46,229 nt of DNA from Deltaproteobacteria bacterium. Its GTDB lineage: Bacteria > Myxococcota_A > Polyangia > JACPQR01. The notes beneath the pieces were generated by a model that saw only the letters and a program-made list of their open reading frames with translations, did not search any database and had not been told where the DNA came from. The DNA is taken from the NCBI GenBank assembly GCA_016190375.1, contig JACPQR010000155.1:1-46229 (forward strand). The letters are read 5' to 3'. The first letter of the stretch is position 1; each line of letters begins with the position of its first letter. This document shows positions 23,101 to 31,054 of the stretch, piece by piece. The position numbers and the translations under genes are program-made.

Positions 23101-23903
23101 GGCGGCGTGCTTCCCCCATCCGGTGCGCCGGACCCATCCGGATGGAAGCCGGGGAGGCCTCGGAGCTCGAGGATGCGGAAGAGCTCCTCGTCCTGAGCGC
23201 GCTCGTCGTCGGGTCCCGGGAGCAACGGGACGAGCAGGTCCAGCTCGTCGGGCTCGGGCGCGGGAGGAGGGACGTTGGAGGCGACGACCCCGGCACCGCC
23301 CGCGACCAGAACGACCCCGACGAGCGAGACGGCGAGCTGCCGGCCGCGCGACGCGCGACGGCCGTGGTTGAACGCCCGGACCGCGAGCTGACCGCCGACG
23401 AGGTCGAGGGCGAGCAGGCCGACCACGACGAGCCCGGCCGCGGGGCCCGCGTCGTAGTCCCCGGCGAGAAGGGCCGCGAAGGCGGCGAGCTGAGCAAGCG
23501 CGATGACGAGGCCACTGACCGTCCGCCGCGCGTAGAAGTGGCTTCCGCCGAAGATGGCGAGCACCGCACCGGCAGCCAGGATCGGCCGAAGCCGCGGCTC
23601 CTCCGGCTCGGTCGTCGCCTCGCGTTTCGGCGGCGCCGGCTGCTCGGGCTCAGCCGCAGTGGGCTCCGGCTCTACCGGCTGCTCGGGTCGCAAGAACGCC
23701 GCAATCAGCTCGGCCGCCTCGGCGGCTCGATCCTCGGGAACCTCGACACGCTGCTCGAGGATGCCCTGGCCGACGCCGATGAGAGCGCCATGCCGCGTTC
23801 CGAGGCCCCTCGCGTCGATGCCATTCTGCGCGAGCAGATCGAGCACGACCTCGACCTCGATCGGATCGAACGTCCGGTGCACGACGACGAAGTGGTCGCC
23901 CAC
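23097..23903 (-). CDS. DUF2007-domain protein with TM2-like membrane region
   Basis: 268-aa membrane protein. N-terminal about 1-70 is a DUF2007-type domain (FDPIEVEVVLDLLAQNGIDA) of unknown function, often described as putative signal transducing. After a Pro/Glu linker, a TM2-like motif FGGSHFYARRTVSG with three to four helices follows (about 108-215), then an acidic tail. GTG 23903 gives the natural domain start (VGDHFVVVHRTF). It is the last gene of the leftward operon, 46 bp after the sulfotransferase-like gene. Confidence 0.75.
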   Translation of the reverse strand: MGDHFVVVHRTFDPIEVEVVLDLLAQNGIDARGLGTRHGALIGVGQGILEQRVEVPEDRAAEAAELIAAFLRPEQPVEPEPTAAEPEQPAPPKREATTEPEEPRLRPILAAGAVLAIFGGSHFYARRTVSGLVIALAQLAAFAALLAGDYDAGPAAGLVVVGLLALDLVGGQLAVRAFNHGRRASRGRQLAVSLVGVVLVAGGAGVVASNVPPPAPEPDELDLLVPLLPGPDDERAQDEELFRILELRGLPGFHPDGSGAPDGGSTPP

Positions 23904-23949
23904 GGCCGCAGACGCTAGTCGAACAGCTCGGCGACCGTCCAGCACCGGG

Positions 23950-24924
23950 TCACAGCTCCCAGCGGGCAGCGTCGCCGACGACGATCCTCATGCGCAATAG
24001 CTGGCGGTTGTCGGCCTCGTGGCGGCGGAGAAAGTCGCGACGCGCCGCGTCGTCGAAGCCGGTGGGCGGGGCGGCGGCGGCGAACGAGAGGGCGGACGCC
24101 GAGAGGCGGGCGAGCCGGCCGAGCGAGCCGCGCTCGAACGCCTGGGCGAGGTCCTCCTCCGGCGGGGGCTCGGCGCAGTATGGCTGCAGGGTGGCGTGGG
24201 CGGCGCGGCGCTGTTCCGGATCGAGCGACGCCGCGCGGTTCAGGTAGCGCAGGATCTGGAGCGCCGGGCCGCGAAGGCCGACGTTGCCGCGCCTCATGGG
24301 CTCGCGCCAGGAGTCGGAACCGGGCAGATCGAGGAACGCTCCGAGGCGCGCCTCGGTACCAGCGTCGAACAGGTCCTCGAAGAGCGCCACTCGCACGTCG
24401 GCGATGCCGGAGGCTTCGAGCGCCCGCGCGATCGGCAGCCACGCGAGATGGCCGCAGCGCGCCGCGAAGGTCGCGAAGTCGTCGGTCTCGCCGCGGCTCA
24501 CGCGGAACGAGAAGATCGATTCGAGCAGGCGGTCCTGGCGCCGGACGATCCAGCGCAGGCGCACGTCGAAAAATCGCGCGAGCCAGCGGAGTCCCCGGAT
24601 CGCCCGGACGTGCCCGGGGTAGAACGAGGCACCGCGGCGCCCCGGCATGAGGCCGAGAAGGCTCTCCTCGGAGATCACGACCGTGGAGCCCGGCGCGCGC
24701 ACGAGCGGCCAGACGCTCGGCAGGGCACGCAGGCTACCGCGATGGATCGCGAGCAGCGGGCGCATCAGCGCATCCGCCGCGAGGTCCCTGCGCACGAACA
24801 CCCCGACGCCTCGAGCATCGAGCTCGTCGCGCCGCCGCTCGAGCGTCCCCTGGATCGTGCTCGACCCCGCGCGGTGCGCCCCGAGGTGGAAGACGAGCTG
24901 CTTCGAGGTGGGCGCGAGCCTCAT
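23950..24924 (-). CDS. Sulfotransferase-like protein
   Basis: 324-aa protein resembling sulfotransferase-fold proteins that use PAPS. The N-terminus QLVFHLGAHRAGSSTIQGTL fits the 5'-phosphosulfate-binding loop (consensus HxGxxKTGTTxxQ, with Arg-Ala in place of Lys-Thr). VVISEESLLGL and WIVRRQDRLLESIFSF resemble the 3'-phosphate-binding segment (RxxxxxxxSxY/F). The rest is helical. Loss of the loop Lys is notable. ATG 24924 was chosen. It lies 23 bp after the LicC-like cytidylyltransferase gene, so it may decorate the product of that operon. Confidence 0.7.
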   Translation of the reverse strand: MRLAPTSKQLVFHLGAHRAGSSTIQGTLERRRDELDARGVGVFVRRDLAADALMRPLLAIHRGSLRALPSVWPLVRAPGSTVVISEESLLGLMPGRRGASFYPGHVRAIRGLRWLARFFDVRLRWIVRRQDRLLESIFSFRVSRGETDDFATFAARCGHLAWLPIARALEASGIADVRVALFEDLFDAGTEARLGAFLDLPGSDSWREPMRRGNVGLRGPALQILRYLNRAASLDPEQRRAAHATLQPYCAEPPPEEDLAQAFERGSLGRLARLSASALSFAAAAPPTGFDDAARRDFLRRHEADNRQLLRMRIVVGDAARWEL

Positions 24925-24947
24925 GGTGGACCCGGGCGTACGGGGGC

Positions 24948-25676
24948 TCAGCGCCCATACCACTCCGCCGAGGCGCGGTCGAGGTCGTCGGGGTTGTCGA
25001 TCTCGGCCCAGCGGAGGTCCGAGACATCGACGGCGGACGCCTCGAGGTCTCCGGCGACTAGGGTCGCGTAGACGTCCTCGTAGTAGAGGTCGTGGCGGCC
25101 GTCCTCGCCGGCCTTCGCGAGCGCCTCGAAGATCGGCGGGGCGGCGCCCGAGGAGATGCGCTCGATGCCGATGCTCTCGCCGCCCGCGTCCGCGAGGGCG
25201 ATCCGCTTGCCGAAGTCGACGATCCGGCCCGCGACGTCGACGCGGACCTTCATGGCCTCCTCGTCGATGCCCGCGCCGCGGTGGACGGCGACCGCGAGCG
25301 GGGCGGGGCACTCGTCGAGGCGCGCCAGAACGGCCGGGTCGAAGACGAGGTCGCCGTCGAGCTTGAAGAACGCCTCGCCGCCGACCGCCTGACGGCAGAG
25401 GGCGAGGGAGACGGAGTTCTGCGTGCTCGCATAGCGTGGGTTCGGGCAGAACGCGACGGGGACAGGCGCGTGACGCAGCGCCGCGCGGATCAGATCCTCG
25501 CGATGGCCGGTCGCGAGGACGATCCGTCGGACGCCGTGGGCGACGAGGGCGCCGACCGCGCGGTCCAGGATGGTCCGGCCCGCCACCTCGACCAGGCACT
25601 TGGGCAGGTCGCCCGATCGAGCGCGCAGGCGCGAGCCGACGCCGGCGACGAGCAGGACCGCGGTGGACGTGCTCAC
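24948..25676 (-). CDS. LicC-like sugar/choline-phosphate cytidylyltransferase
   Basis: 242-aa nucleotidyltransferase of the LicC/phosphocholine-cytidylyltransferase group. LLVAGVGSRL and LPKCLVEVAGRTILD (9-40) form the nucleotide loop and conserved Lys; FFKLDGDLVF (103-112) has the metal-binding Asp; EEAMKVRVD and GESIGI are group features; EIDNPDDLDRA is the second metal site. The first loop is GVGSRL rather than GxGxR with the usual AAG. GTG 25676 overlaps the stop of the CDP-alcohol transferase gene (GTGA), so both are coupled. The acceptor could be phosphocholine, phosphoethanolamine, a phosphonate or another alcohol phosphate. Confidence 0.85.
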   Translation of the reverse strand: MSTSTAVLLVAGVGSRLRARSGDLPKCLVEVAGRTILDRAVGALVAHGVRRIVLATGHREDLIRAALRHAPVPVAFCPNPRYASTQNSVSLALCRQAVGGEAFFKLDGDLVFDPAVLARLDECPAPLAVAVHRGAGIDEEAMKVRVDVAGRIVDFGKRIALADAGGESIGIERISSGAAPPIFEALAKAGEDGRHDLYYEDVYATLVAGDLEASAVDVSDLRWAEIDNPDDLDRASAEWYGR

Positions 25677-26587
25677 GCGGCGCGAGCGGCCAGGCGATGC
25701 GCGTGGCGCGTCGCGACCAGGAGCGGGACGTAGACGAGGTTCGCGGGGACCGAGATGACCAGGAGCCCCCAGAGCGGAGCGCCGCACAGAGAGGCGAGCG
25801 CCAGCGCGCCGAGCTGTGTCGCGCCGCCGTAGAAGGTCCAGGCGCGGATCCAGGGCAAGAGCCTGTCCGCGTAGGCCGCATCGGGGGGCGGCGCGGCATC
25901 GTCGGGCTTCCGGTGGGCGGGGCGCGTGAAGGCCAAGAGGAAGCCGACGACGGCCCGCTCGAGCCAGAAGCCGCCCCTTGCCCGCATCTCGGCCAGCTCG
26001 ACCTGGACCGCGTCCATTCGTGCGTACGAGGTGTCGAGCTGGCCCTTCGCGTGGAGTCGGTAGAGGCTGACGAAGCCGTTACGGGTCGTCACCTGGAGAA
26101 TCAGCGAGGCGCCCGCGAGGACGCCGAGGCCCCAGATGCCGACGGGCATCGGAAGGCCGAAGGGCGGCTCGAGCGGGCCCCACGTGCCCGCGATCTGCAT
26201 CCCGACCGCGATGCCGAGGACCACGCTTCCGGTCTTCACGCTGTCCGCCACGTTGTCGAAGAGCTTGCCGGTCTCCGACGTCTGGCGCCGCGCCCTGGCG
26301 AGCTCGCCGTCCGCGGCGTCGAAGACGACCGAGAGCAGAAGGAAGAGGCCCGCCGCGACGATCGTCGAGTGGCTGCCCACGCCGTAGCAGATCCCGGCGA
26401 TTGCTCCGGAGACGAGCCCCGCGAAGGAGACGTGGTTCGGCCGCACGGTGGTGTGCAGGAGCAGGCGCGCCACCCACTTGCCGAGCGGCGTGAACAGCCA
26501 GCGGTCCGCGAGCGCCTCCGTGTCCCAGTCGGCGAGGGGCCACTGGAACCGCAGCTCGCGCGCGCGTGCGACGTCAGCGTCCCGCAT
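25673..26587 (-). CDS. CDP-alcohol phosphotransferase (membrane)
   Basis: 304-aa membrane enzyme of the CDP-alcohol phosphatidyltransferase family, which transfers a phospho-alcohol or phosphatidyl group from a CDP-alcohol to an acceptor. The full signature D-x2-DG-x2-AR-x8-G-x3-D-x3-D is present (Asp90, Asp93, Gly94, Ala97, Arg98, Gly107, Asp111, Asp115), so it should be active. About six membrane helices follow a 45-residue cytoplasmic N-terminus; a long C-terminal cytoplasmic loop (about 185-240) is extra. It overlaps the upstream fusion gene by 14 bp and the next gene by 4 bp. Similar enzymes partner with inositol-phosphate cytidylyltransferases. Confidence 0.93.
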   Translation of the reverse strand: MRDADVARARELRFQWPLADWDTEALADRWLFTPLGKWVARLLLHTTVRPNHVSFAGLVSGAIAGICYGVGSHSTIVAAGLFLLLSVVFDAADGELARARRQTSETGKLFDNVADSVKTGSVVLGIAVGMQIAGTWGPLEPPFGLPMPVGIWGLGVLAGASLILQVTTRNGFVSLYRLHAKGQLDTSYARMDAVQVELAEMRARGGFWLERAVVGFLLAFTRPAHRKPDDAAPPPDAAYADRLLPWIRAWTFYGGATQLGALALASLCGAPLWGLLVISVPANLVYVPLLVATRHAHRLAARAA

Positions 26588-28502
26588 CTCGCCCGACCAG
26601 ATCGAAGGGCCCGCGCGCCGTTCGCCGCGGCCGCGAAAGCACTCGGCCGAGCATCGCGACGCAGCTCGTGTTCTGCTCGGCGGTGCCCACGGTGATGCGG
26701 ACGAAGCGACGGCCCTTGGCGTGGTGGACGGCCAGCGACCGGATCAGCGCGCCCTCGGCGAGGAGCGCGGCCACGAGGTCATCGGCGGTCCAGCTCGTGC
26801 CGGAGACGTCGAGCATCACGAAGTTGCCTTCGCTGGGAAGCGGCACGACGCCAGGGAGCGCTTCGAGGTCGCGGATGAGGCCCTCGCGCGCGGCGCAGAG
26901 CTCCGCCATCCGGGCATCCTGCTCCGAATGGTCCTCGAGCACGGCCATCGCGGCGGCGACGATGACGGAGGGGACGTTCCACGGGATCTTCACTCGCGAC
27001 AGGAGGCCGGTCACCGCGGGGTGCGCGATGGCGTAGCCGAGGCGCAGGCCCGCGAGGCCCAGCGCCTTCGAGAACGTCCTCAGGAAAATCGCGTTCGGGA
27101 ACTCGCCGAGCAGGTGGACGAAGGAGCCGTGAGAGCCGAGCCAGAGGTACGCCTCATCGATCACCGTGGGCAGCCCGAGCCGGAGGATCCGCCGCAGCTC
27201 GGGCTCGGGGATGCAGTTGCCCGTCGGGTTGTTCGGCGTGCAGAGGAAGATGACCTTCGTGCGCTCGGTGACCGCGTGGATGAGCGCGGGCACGTCGAGC
27301 TCGTGATCGTCCGTCATCGGGACGAGCACGGGGATGCCGCCCGCCGTCCGCGTCCTGGCCTCGTACATCGAGAAGGTCGGCACGCTGAGCAGCACCTCCT
27401 CGCCCGGCGCCACGAACGTCCTGATGACGATGTCGATCAGCTCGGCCGAGCCGCAGCCGAGGAGCACGCTCCCGGCCTCGAGGCCCTCGCGCTGGGCGAG
27501 GCATCGCTTCAGGTCCTTGCCGCTGGTCGGATAGAGGTTCGCCTGGCTGGCGGCGCGCGCGATGGCCTCGAGAACCCTCGGGCTGGGGGCGAACGGGCTC
27601 TCGTTCGACATCATCCGGAGCACGTCGCCCTGGCGCTCGGCCAGCGCGAAGTGGTCCTCGTTGTAGGGCTTGGCGGCGCGCACCCAGGTCGGAGCGAACA
27701 GCTCCATCGCCTCGGGGTCGACCGCTGGAGCCGCGGGGCCCGCGGGCTCGTCGCAGAGCCGGTCGCCGAAGACGCGGATCATCGCCTCGGCGCGCAGGAT
27801 GGCGGCGGGCGTGTCGACGTCGATCCAGCGGACCCGACCCACGTCGAACGCATGGAAGCGGCCCTTGATCGCGAGCGCGCGGACCCCGTCCGACAGCGAG
27901 CAGTCGCCGGCCTCGCGATCGATCCGCCCCAGCTCCTCGCACAGCGCCGGGCCGATCCGGAAGACGCCCGTGTCGATCGCGTCGTAATGATCGAGGTCCT
28001 TGCCGATGTCCGCCACTCGGTCCTGCGCGATCCGGACCTTGGTCGCGTCCTCGAGGTCGAAGCAGCGATCGATCTCGTGGTCGACCCCCAGGACGCAAGC
28101 TCCCTCGGGGATCTGGGCGCAGAGGACCTTGCGCACGAGGTCGGGCGAGCAGAGGTGATCGGCCATGGCGAGCAGGCACTCGCCCTCGACGAAGGAGCTC
28201 GCGGCCAGGAGCGACAGGCCATTCTTGCCCATGAAGCGGTCGTTCACGGCGAAGTGCAGAGCGATTGGCAGTCCGGGCTCGGACTCGATCGCCCGCCGGA
28301 CCTCGTCACCCTGGTGACCGACGACGATCATCACCTCGCCGATGCCCGCCTCGCCGAGAGTCCGCAGCACCCGGACGATCAGCGGGACGCCACCGATGGG
28401 CCTAAGCGGCTTGGGCAGGGCGCCACCGCCGATGCGAGAGCCGTTTCCGGCTGCGAGGACCACCGCGCGTAGGGTCGCGGTTTTCTTGGGAGCTTGTCGC
28501 AT
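26574..28502 (-). CDS. Fusion: inositol-phosphate cytidylyltransferase-like domain plus HisC-like aminotransferase
   Basis: 642 aa with two enzymes in one chain. Residues 10-250: nucleotidyltransferase with LAAGNGSRIGG (16-26), KPL, AMADHL (112-117), DATKVRI, DIGKDLDHYDAIDTGVF (165-181) and WIDVDTP (226-232), the motif set of CTP:inositol-1-phosphate cytidylyltransferases. Residues 275-625: class I/II PLP aminotransferase close to HisC, with MSNESPFAPS, TPNNPTG (422-428), IDEAY (Asp449) and RTFSKALGLAGLRLGY (PLP Lys479). Both domains keep their key residues. It heads the operon with the CDP-alcohol transferase. The likely idea is amination of a phosphorylated ketone followed by CDP activation; the substrate is unknown. 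Confidence 0.9.
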   Translation of the reverse strand: MRQAPKKTATLRAVVLAAGNGSRIGGGALPKPLRPIGGVPLIVRVLRTLGEAGIGEVMIVVGHQGDEVRRAIESEPGLPIALHFAVNDRFMGKNGLSLLAASSFVEGECLLAMADHLCSPDLVRKVLCAQIPEGACVLGVDHEIDRCFDLEDATKVRIAQDRVADIGKDLDHYDAIDTGVFRIGPALCEELGRIDREAGDCSLSDGVRALAIKGRFHAFDVGRVRWIDVDTPAAILRAEAMIRVFGDRLCDEPAGPAAPAVDPEAMELFAPTWVRAAKPYNEDHFALAERQGDVLRMMSNESPFAPSPRVLEAIARAASQANLYPTSGKDLKRCLAQREGLEAGSVLLGCGSAELIDIVIRTFVAPGEEVLLSVPTFSMYEARTRTAGGIPVLVPMTDDHELDVPALIHAVTERTKVIFLCTPNNPTGNCIPEPELRRILRLGLPTVIDEAYLWLGSHGSFVHLLGEFPNAIFLRTFSKALGLAGLRLGYAIAHPAVTGLLSRVKIPWNVPSVIVAAAMAVLEDHSEQDARMAELCAAREGLIRDLEALPGVVPLPSEGNFVMLDVSGTSWTADDLVAALLAEGALIRSLAVHHAKGRRFVRITVGTAEQNTSCVAMLGRVLSRPRRTARGPFDLVGRDAGR

Positions 28503-28680
28503 CGGATGGCTCGATCGCTTTCCGGCCGGCGCCTGCCGCTACCATGCCTCGCGCCTGTTTCGCAACGTTTTGTACTGTCCGCGTACGGGCTTTCCGGCAG
28601 CCCTGCGCGCGGGTCAGCAAGAAGCGTTCCAGGCTCGCCGGGAGTGGGCGGGCGGCCTCGTTTTCGAACCAGCCCGGAAG

Positions 28681-29409
28681 CTACAGCCCGTGGAAGTGGA
28701 TGCTCATCACGACGTCGTTCGTGACGCCCAGGGCCCAGTGCGCGAGGAGCGGTCCGACGATCGACCGGGTCTCGAGCGCCAGCCAGCCCCAGATGATTCC
28801 CGCGAGGATGGCGCCGAAGGTCTCGCCGGGAGGCTTGCCCGCGTGGATCAGGACCGAGGGGACCATCTGGGCGAAGATCGCGGGCCACGGACCGAGCTTG
28901 CGCGCGAGGCCGAAGAGGATGAACCCGCGGAAGTGGACCTCCCAGCCCACGTAGTAGACGCCATAGGCGAGGGCGTAGAGCGCCATCACCTTCCAGCTCG
29001 AGGCCGCTGCCTTCGATAGCGGATACTCGGCGCCGACGTCCGCCATCCCCGCCCCACCGATCACGATCGGCGCGGCAAAGACCACGAACGTGACGATCGC
29101 GCCCTTCCACCACAGCGATCCCTCGCCGCGGCGCAGGCCGAAATCCGCGAGACGCTGGCCGAGGACGATGCGGATCACGACGATCGAGACGACGGCGAAC
29201 AGGACGAACGCCGTGGCCCAGTGCAGGAGCACCGGCTCGATCCGGCCGAAGATCGTGGAGCCCTCGGGCGGCGGGAAGTGCTCCTCGAAGAACGAGACGC
29301 GGCCAAAGTACCAGTAAACGCTCTGGACGACGACAGAGACGAGGAAGATCCATGCGACCTCCCGATCGAGGGTCCCCAGGCTCGCCTTCAGTCGCTCGCG
29401 GAGCTTCAC
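28681..29409 (-). CDS. CPBP-family intramembrane protein (divergent active site)
   Basis: 242-aa membrane protein with about seven hydrophobic helices, matching the CPBP (CAAX protease/bacteriocin-processing, Abi) family. Motif 1 is WEVHFRGF: the first Glu of EExxxR is Trp while the second Glu and Arg remain. Motif 2 His is in PSVLIHAGKP, and motif 3 in LLAHWALGVTND (HxxxN). It may be an atypical protease or a non-catalytic member. Starts MKLRERLKAS. It lies 178 bp upstream of the fusion gene on the same strand, with a non-coding gap containing no obvious gene. Confidence 0.85.
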   Translation of the reverse strand: MKLRERLKASLGTLDREVAWIFLVSVVVQSVYWYFGRVSFFEEHFPPPEGSTIFGRIEPVLLHWATAFVLFAVVSIVVIRIVLGQRLADFGLRRGEGSLWWKGAIVTFVVFAAPIVIGGAGMADVGAEYPLSKAAASSWKVMALYALAYGVYYVGWEVHFRGFILFGLARKLGPWPAIFAQMVPSVLIHAGKPPGETFGAILAGIIWGWLALETRSIVGPLLAHWALGVTNDVVMSIHFHGL

Positions 29410-29473
29410 GGCGGCGAGGCTACATCAACGGCGGCGCCAGGTGGCACTCGTCTTGCCCCAAAGCCACGCGAAG

Positions 29474-29521
29474 CCCAGGTTCGCGAGGGCTGCCGCTCCC
29501 AGGTTCTCGAAGGTTGTCGCC
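29474..29521. repeat. Two tandem 24-bp imperfect repeats
   Basis: CCCAGGTTCGCGAGGGCTG at 29474 is followed 24 bp later by CCCAGGTTCTCGAAGGTTG; 19 of 24 positions agree. They lie in the 207-bp divergent spacer between the CPBP gene and the next cytidylyltransferase gene, so they could be regulator sites, but no known operator is recognised. Confidence 0.4.
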
Positions 29522-29616
29522 GATCGCGTGGGGCGATCCGTGGCGGATGGAGGAGTGTACGTGGTTCACACTGTCGTCGAATCGCCACACCCCGGGCCCA
29601 TCGCCGTGGTGAGCCC

Positions 29617-30342
29617 GTGACGCGGGCGATCGTCCTGGCGGCCGGGAGGGGATCGCGCCTGTACGAGATGGACCCGACCCCCAAGCCGCTCGTTCGGGTC
29701 GCGGGTCGGCCGCTCCTGCAGCGGACGCTCGAGTCGCTGGTGAAGGGCGGCGTGGGCGAGGCCGTCGTCGTCCTCGGCTACCAGGCGCAGACGATCCGCG
29801 AGGCGGTGCTGAGCTGGGGGATGTCGCTACCCGTCCGCTTCGTCCTCAACGATCGCTGGGAACGTTCGAACGGGCTGTCGGTGCTCGCCGCGGCCGCGGA
29901 GGTCGAGCACGGGACGTTCCTCTCGATGTCCGACCACCTTCTCGGCGACGACCTGGTGCGTGCGGTGGCTGATTTCCCGCTCGCCGACGGCGACGCGGTG
30001 CTCGGCGTGGATCGCGACGTCCGAGGTTGTTTCGACATCGACGACGCGACGAAGGTCCTGCTCGATCCAGGCGGGATCACGGAGATCGGCAAGACCCTCG
30101 ATCACTACGACGCCATCGACACCGGTTGCTTCCGCATCGGCCCCTCGCTCGTCGAGGCCCTTCGCGCGGCCGAGTCGCGGAGCGGCGACGCGTCGCTGTC
30201 CGACGGCATCCGCGCGCTCTGCGGTTCGGGCCGCATGCGCGCGTGCGACGTCGGCGGCGCCTTCTGGCTCGACGTCGACACTCCCGCCGCGTTCGCTCAC
30301 GCCGAGCTCTGCCTTGCTCGCCTCGCGCGCCTCGCGGTTTGA
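29617..30342 (+). CDS. Inositol-phosphate cytidylyltransferase-like enzyme (stand-alone)
   Basis: 241-aa nucleotidyltransferase, a paralogue of the N-terminal domain of the fusion protein at 26574-28502. Motifs: LAAGRGSRLYE (7-17), PKPLV, MSDHL (104-108), DDATKV (142-147), LDHYDAIDTG (161-170) and WLDVDTP (217-223). The MSDH/DATKV/DVDT set is that of IPCT enzymes, which make CDP-inositol from inositol-1-phosphate and CTP in DIPP-type solute or inositol phospholipid synthesis. GTG 29617 is chosen at the domain start. It diverges from the CPBP gene and is followed by two GC-rich hairpins. Confidence 0.9.
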   Translation: MTRAIVLAAGRGSRLYEMDPTPKPLVRVAGRPLLQRTLESLVKGGVGEAVVVLGYQAQTIREAVLSWGMSLPVRFVLNDRWERSNGLSVLAAAAEVEHGTFLSMSDHLLGDDLVRAVADFPLADGDAVLGVDRDVRGCFDIDDATKVLLDPGGITEIGKTLDHYDAIDTGCFRIGPSLVEALRAAESRSGDASLSDGIRALCGSGRMRACDVGGAFWLDVDTPAAFAHAELCLARLARLAV

Positions 30343-30379
30343 TCCTCCTCTGACGAAAGCTGCCCGAAAGCCGCCGTGT

Positions 30380-30405
30380 CCCGCGGCCGCCTCAGCGGCC
30401 GCGGG
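30380..30405. terminator. Perfect GC-rich hairpin after the cytidylyltransferase gene
   Basis: CCCGCGGCCGC-CTCA-GCGGCCGCGGG: an 11-bp perfect stem with a 4-nt loop, 37 bp after the cytidylyltransferase stop. There is no T tract on either side, so it is a non-canonical terminator or a bidirectional barrier between convergent transcripts. The minus-strand kelch remnant ends in its loop. Confidence 0.55.
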
Positions 30406-31054
30406 ACCGGGCACGCCCTGGCGCGCAGGGCCTCGGGGCCGCTCGCGGCCCCGAGGCCACCCGGGCCCGCCTCGAGATCGCAACCATGAGCGCGAGCGCG
30501 AGGAGCGCCAGCGCGCCGCGGCGCGGGCGGCCGGGCGCCACGCGGCAGCAGCCGCCGTCCTCCGAGCCGTCGCCGGCGGGCGTGCTCGCGTCGATGCCGG
30601 CGTCGGGCTCTTCGGCGCCGGCGTCCGGCTCGGGGTCGGAGCCGGCATCGACGCCGGCACCCGGGCCCGCGTCCGGGCCCGCGTCGGGGGTGCCGCCGTC
30701 GGGAAGGTCCGCCGCGGGCCACCGGATCAGCGGACTGGGCTCGACCTGGAAGTCGTCGGTCCCGCCGAGGACGTAGAGCCGGTCGCCGGCGACGCCGCCG
30801 CCAGCAGGCGCGGAGAGCGGGTTGGGCACGGGCAGCTCGTCGATCTGCGGGATCCACAGCTCGTCGCCCAGGCACAGCCAGTCCGTCTGGAGCGCGAAGG
30901 CCTCCACGCCGGACGCGACGCACGCCATGCCGTCGAGCCATCCGCCGATGGCGCCGCTGCGCGGCCGGGGCAAGGGCGTCCCCTCCGTCATGGTACCGGA
31001 ACCGATCTCGTACTCGAGGACGGAGTCGAGGTCCGACGAGCTCCCGAGCTGCAC
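30392..31054 (-). pseudogene. 3' remnant of a kelch-type protein with MYXO-CTERM tail
   Basis: Open frame of 220 codons holding only the C-terminal part of a kelch/galactose-oxidase-like propeller (LDSVLEYEIGSGT, AGDRLYVLGGTDD), a Pro/Asp/Ala/Gly linker and a MYXO-CTERM-like sorting tail: GGCCRVAPG, hydrophobic ALALLALALMVAI, then RRAR. These tails mark outer-surface proteins of Myxococcota. Most of the propeller, signal peptide and a convincing start are missing; homologous sequence stops near 31040, where a fragment of another gene begins on the opposite strand. Confidence 0.6.
30431..30456. terminator. Second perfect GC-rich hairpin
   Basis: CCTCGGGGCCGC-TC-GCGGCCCCGAGG: a 12-bp perfect stem with a 2-bp centre, 25 bp beyond the first hairpin. 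It lies in the Arg-rich extension after the MYXO-CTERM tail of the minus-strand remnant. Together the pair may terminate both convergent transcripts. Confidence 0.5.

Noticed and set aside
28503..28680. Gap between the CPBP gene and the fusion gene as a hidden small gene
   Set aside because: Short frames here lack a ribosome-binding site and recognisable features; only a promoter for the operon is expected.
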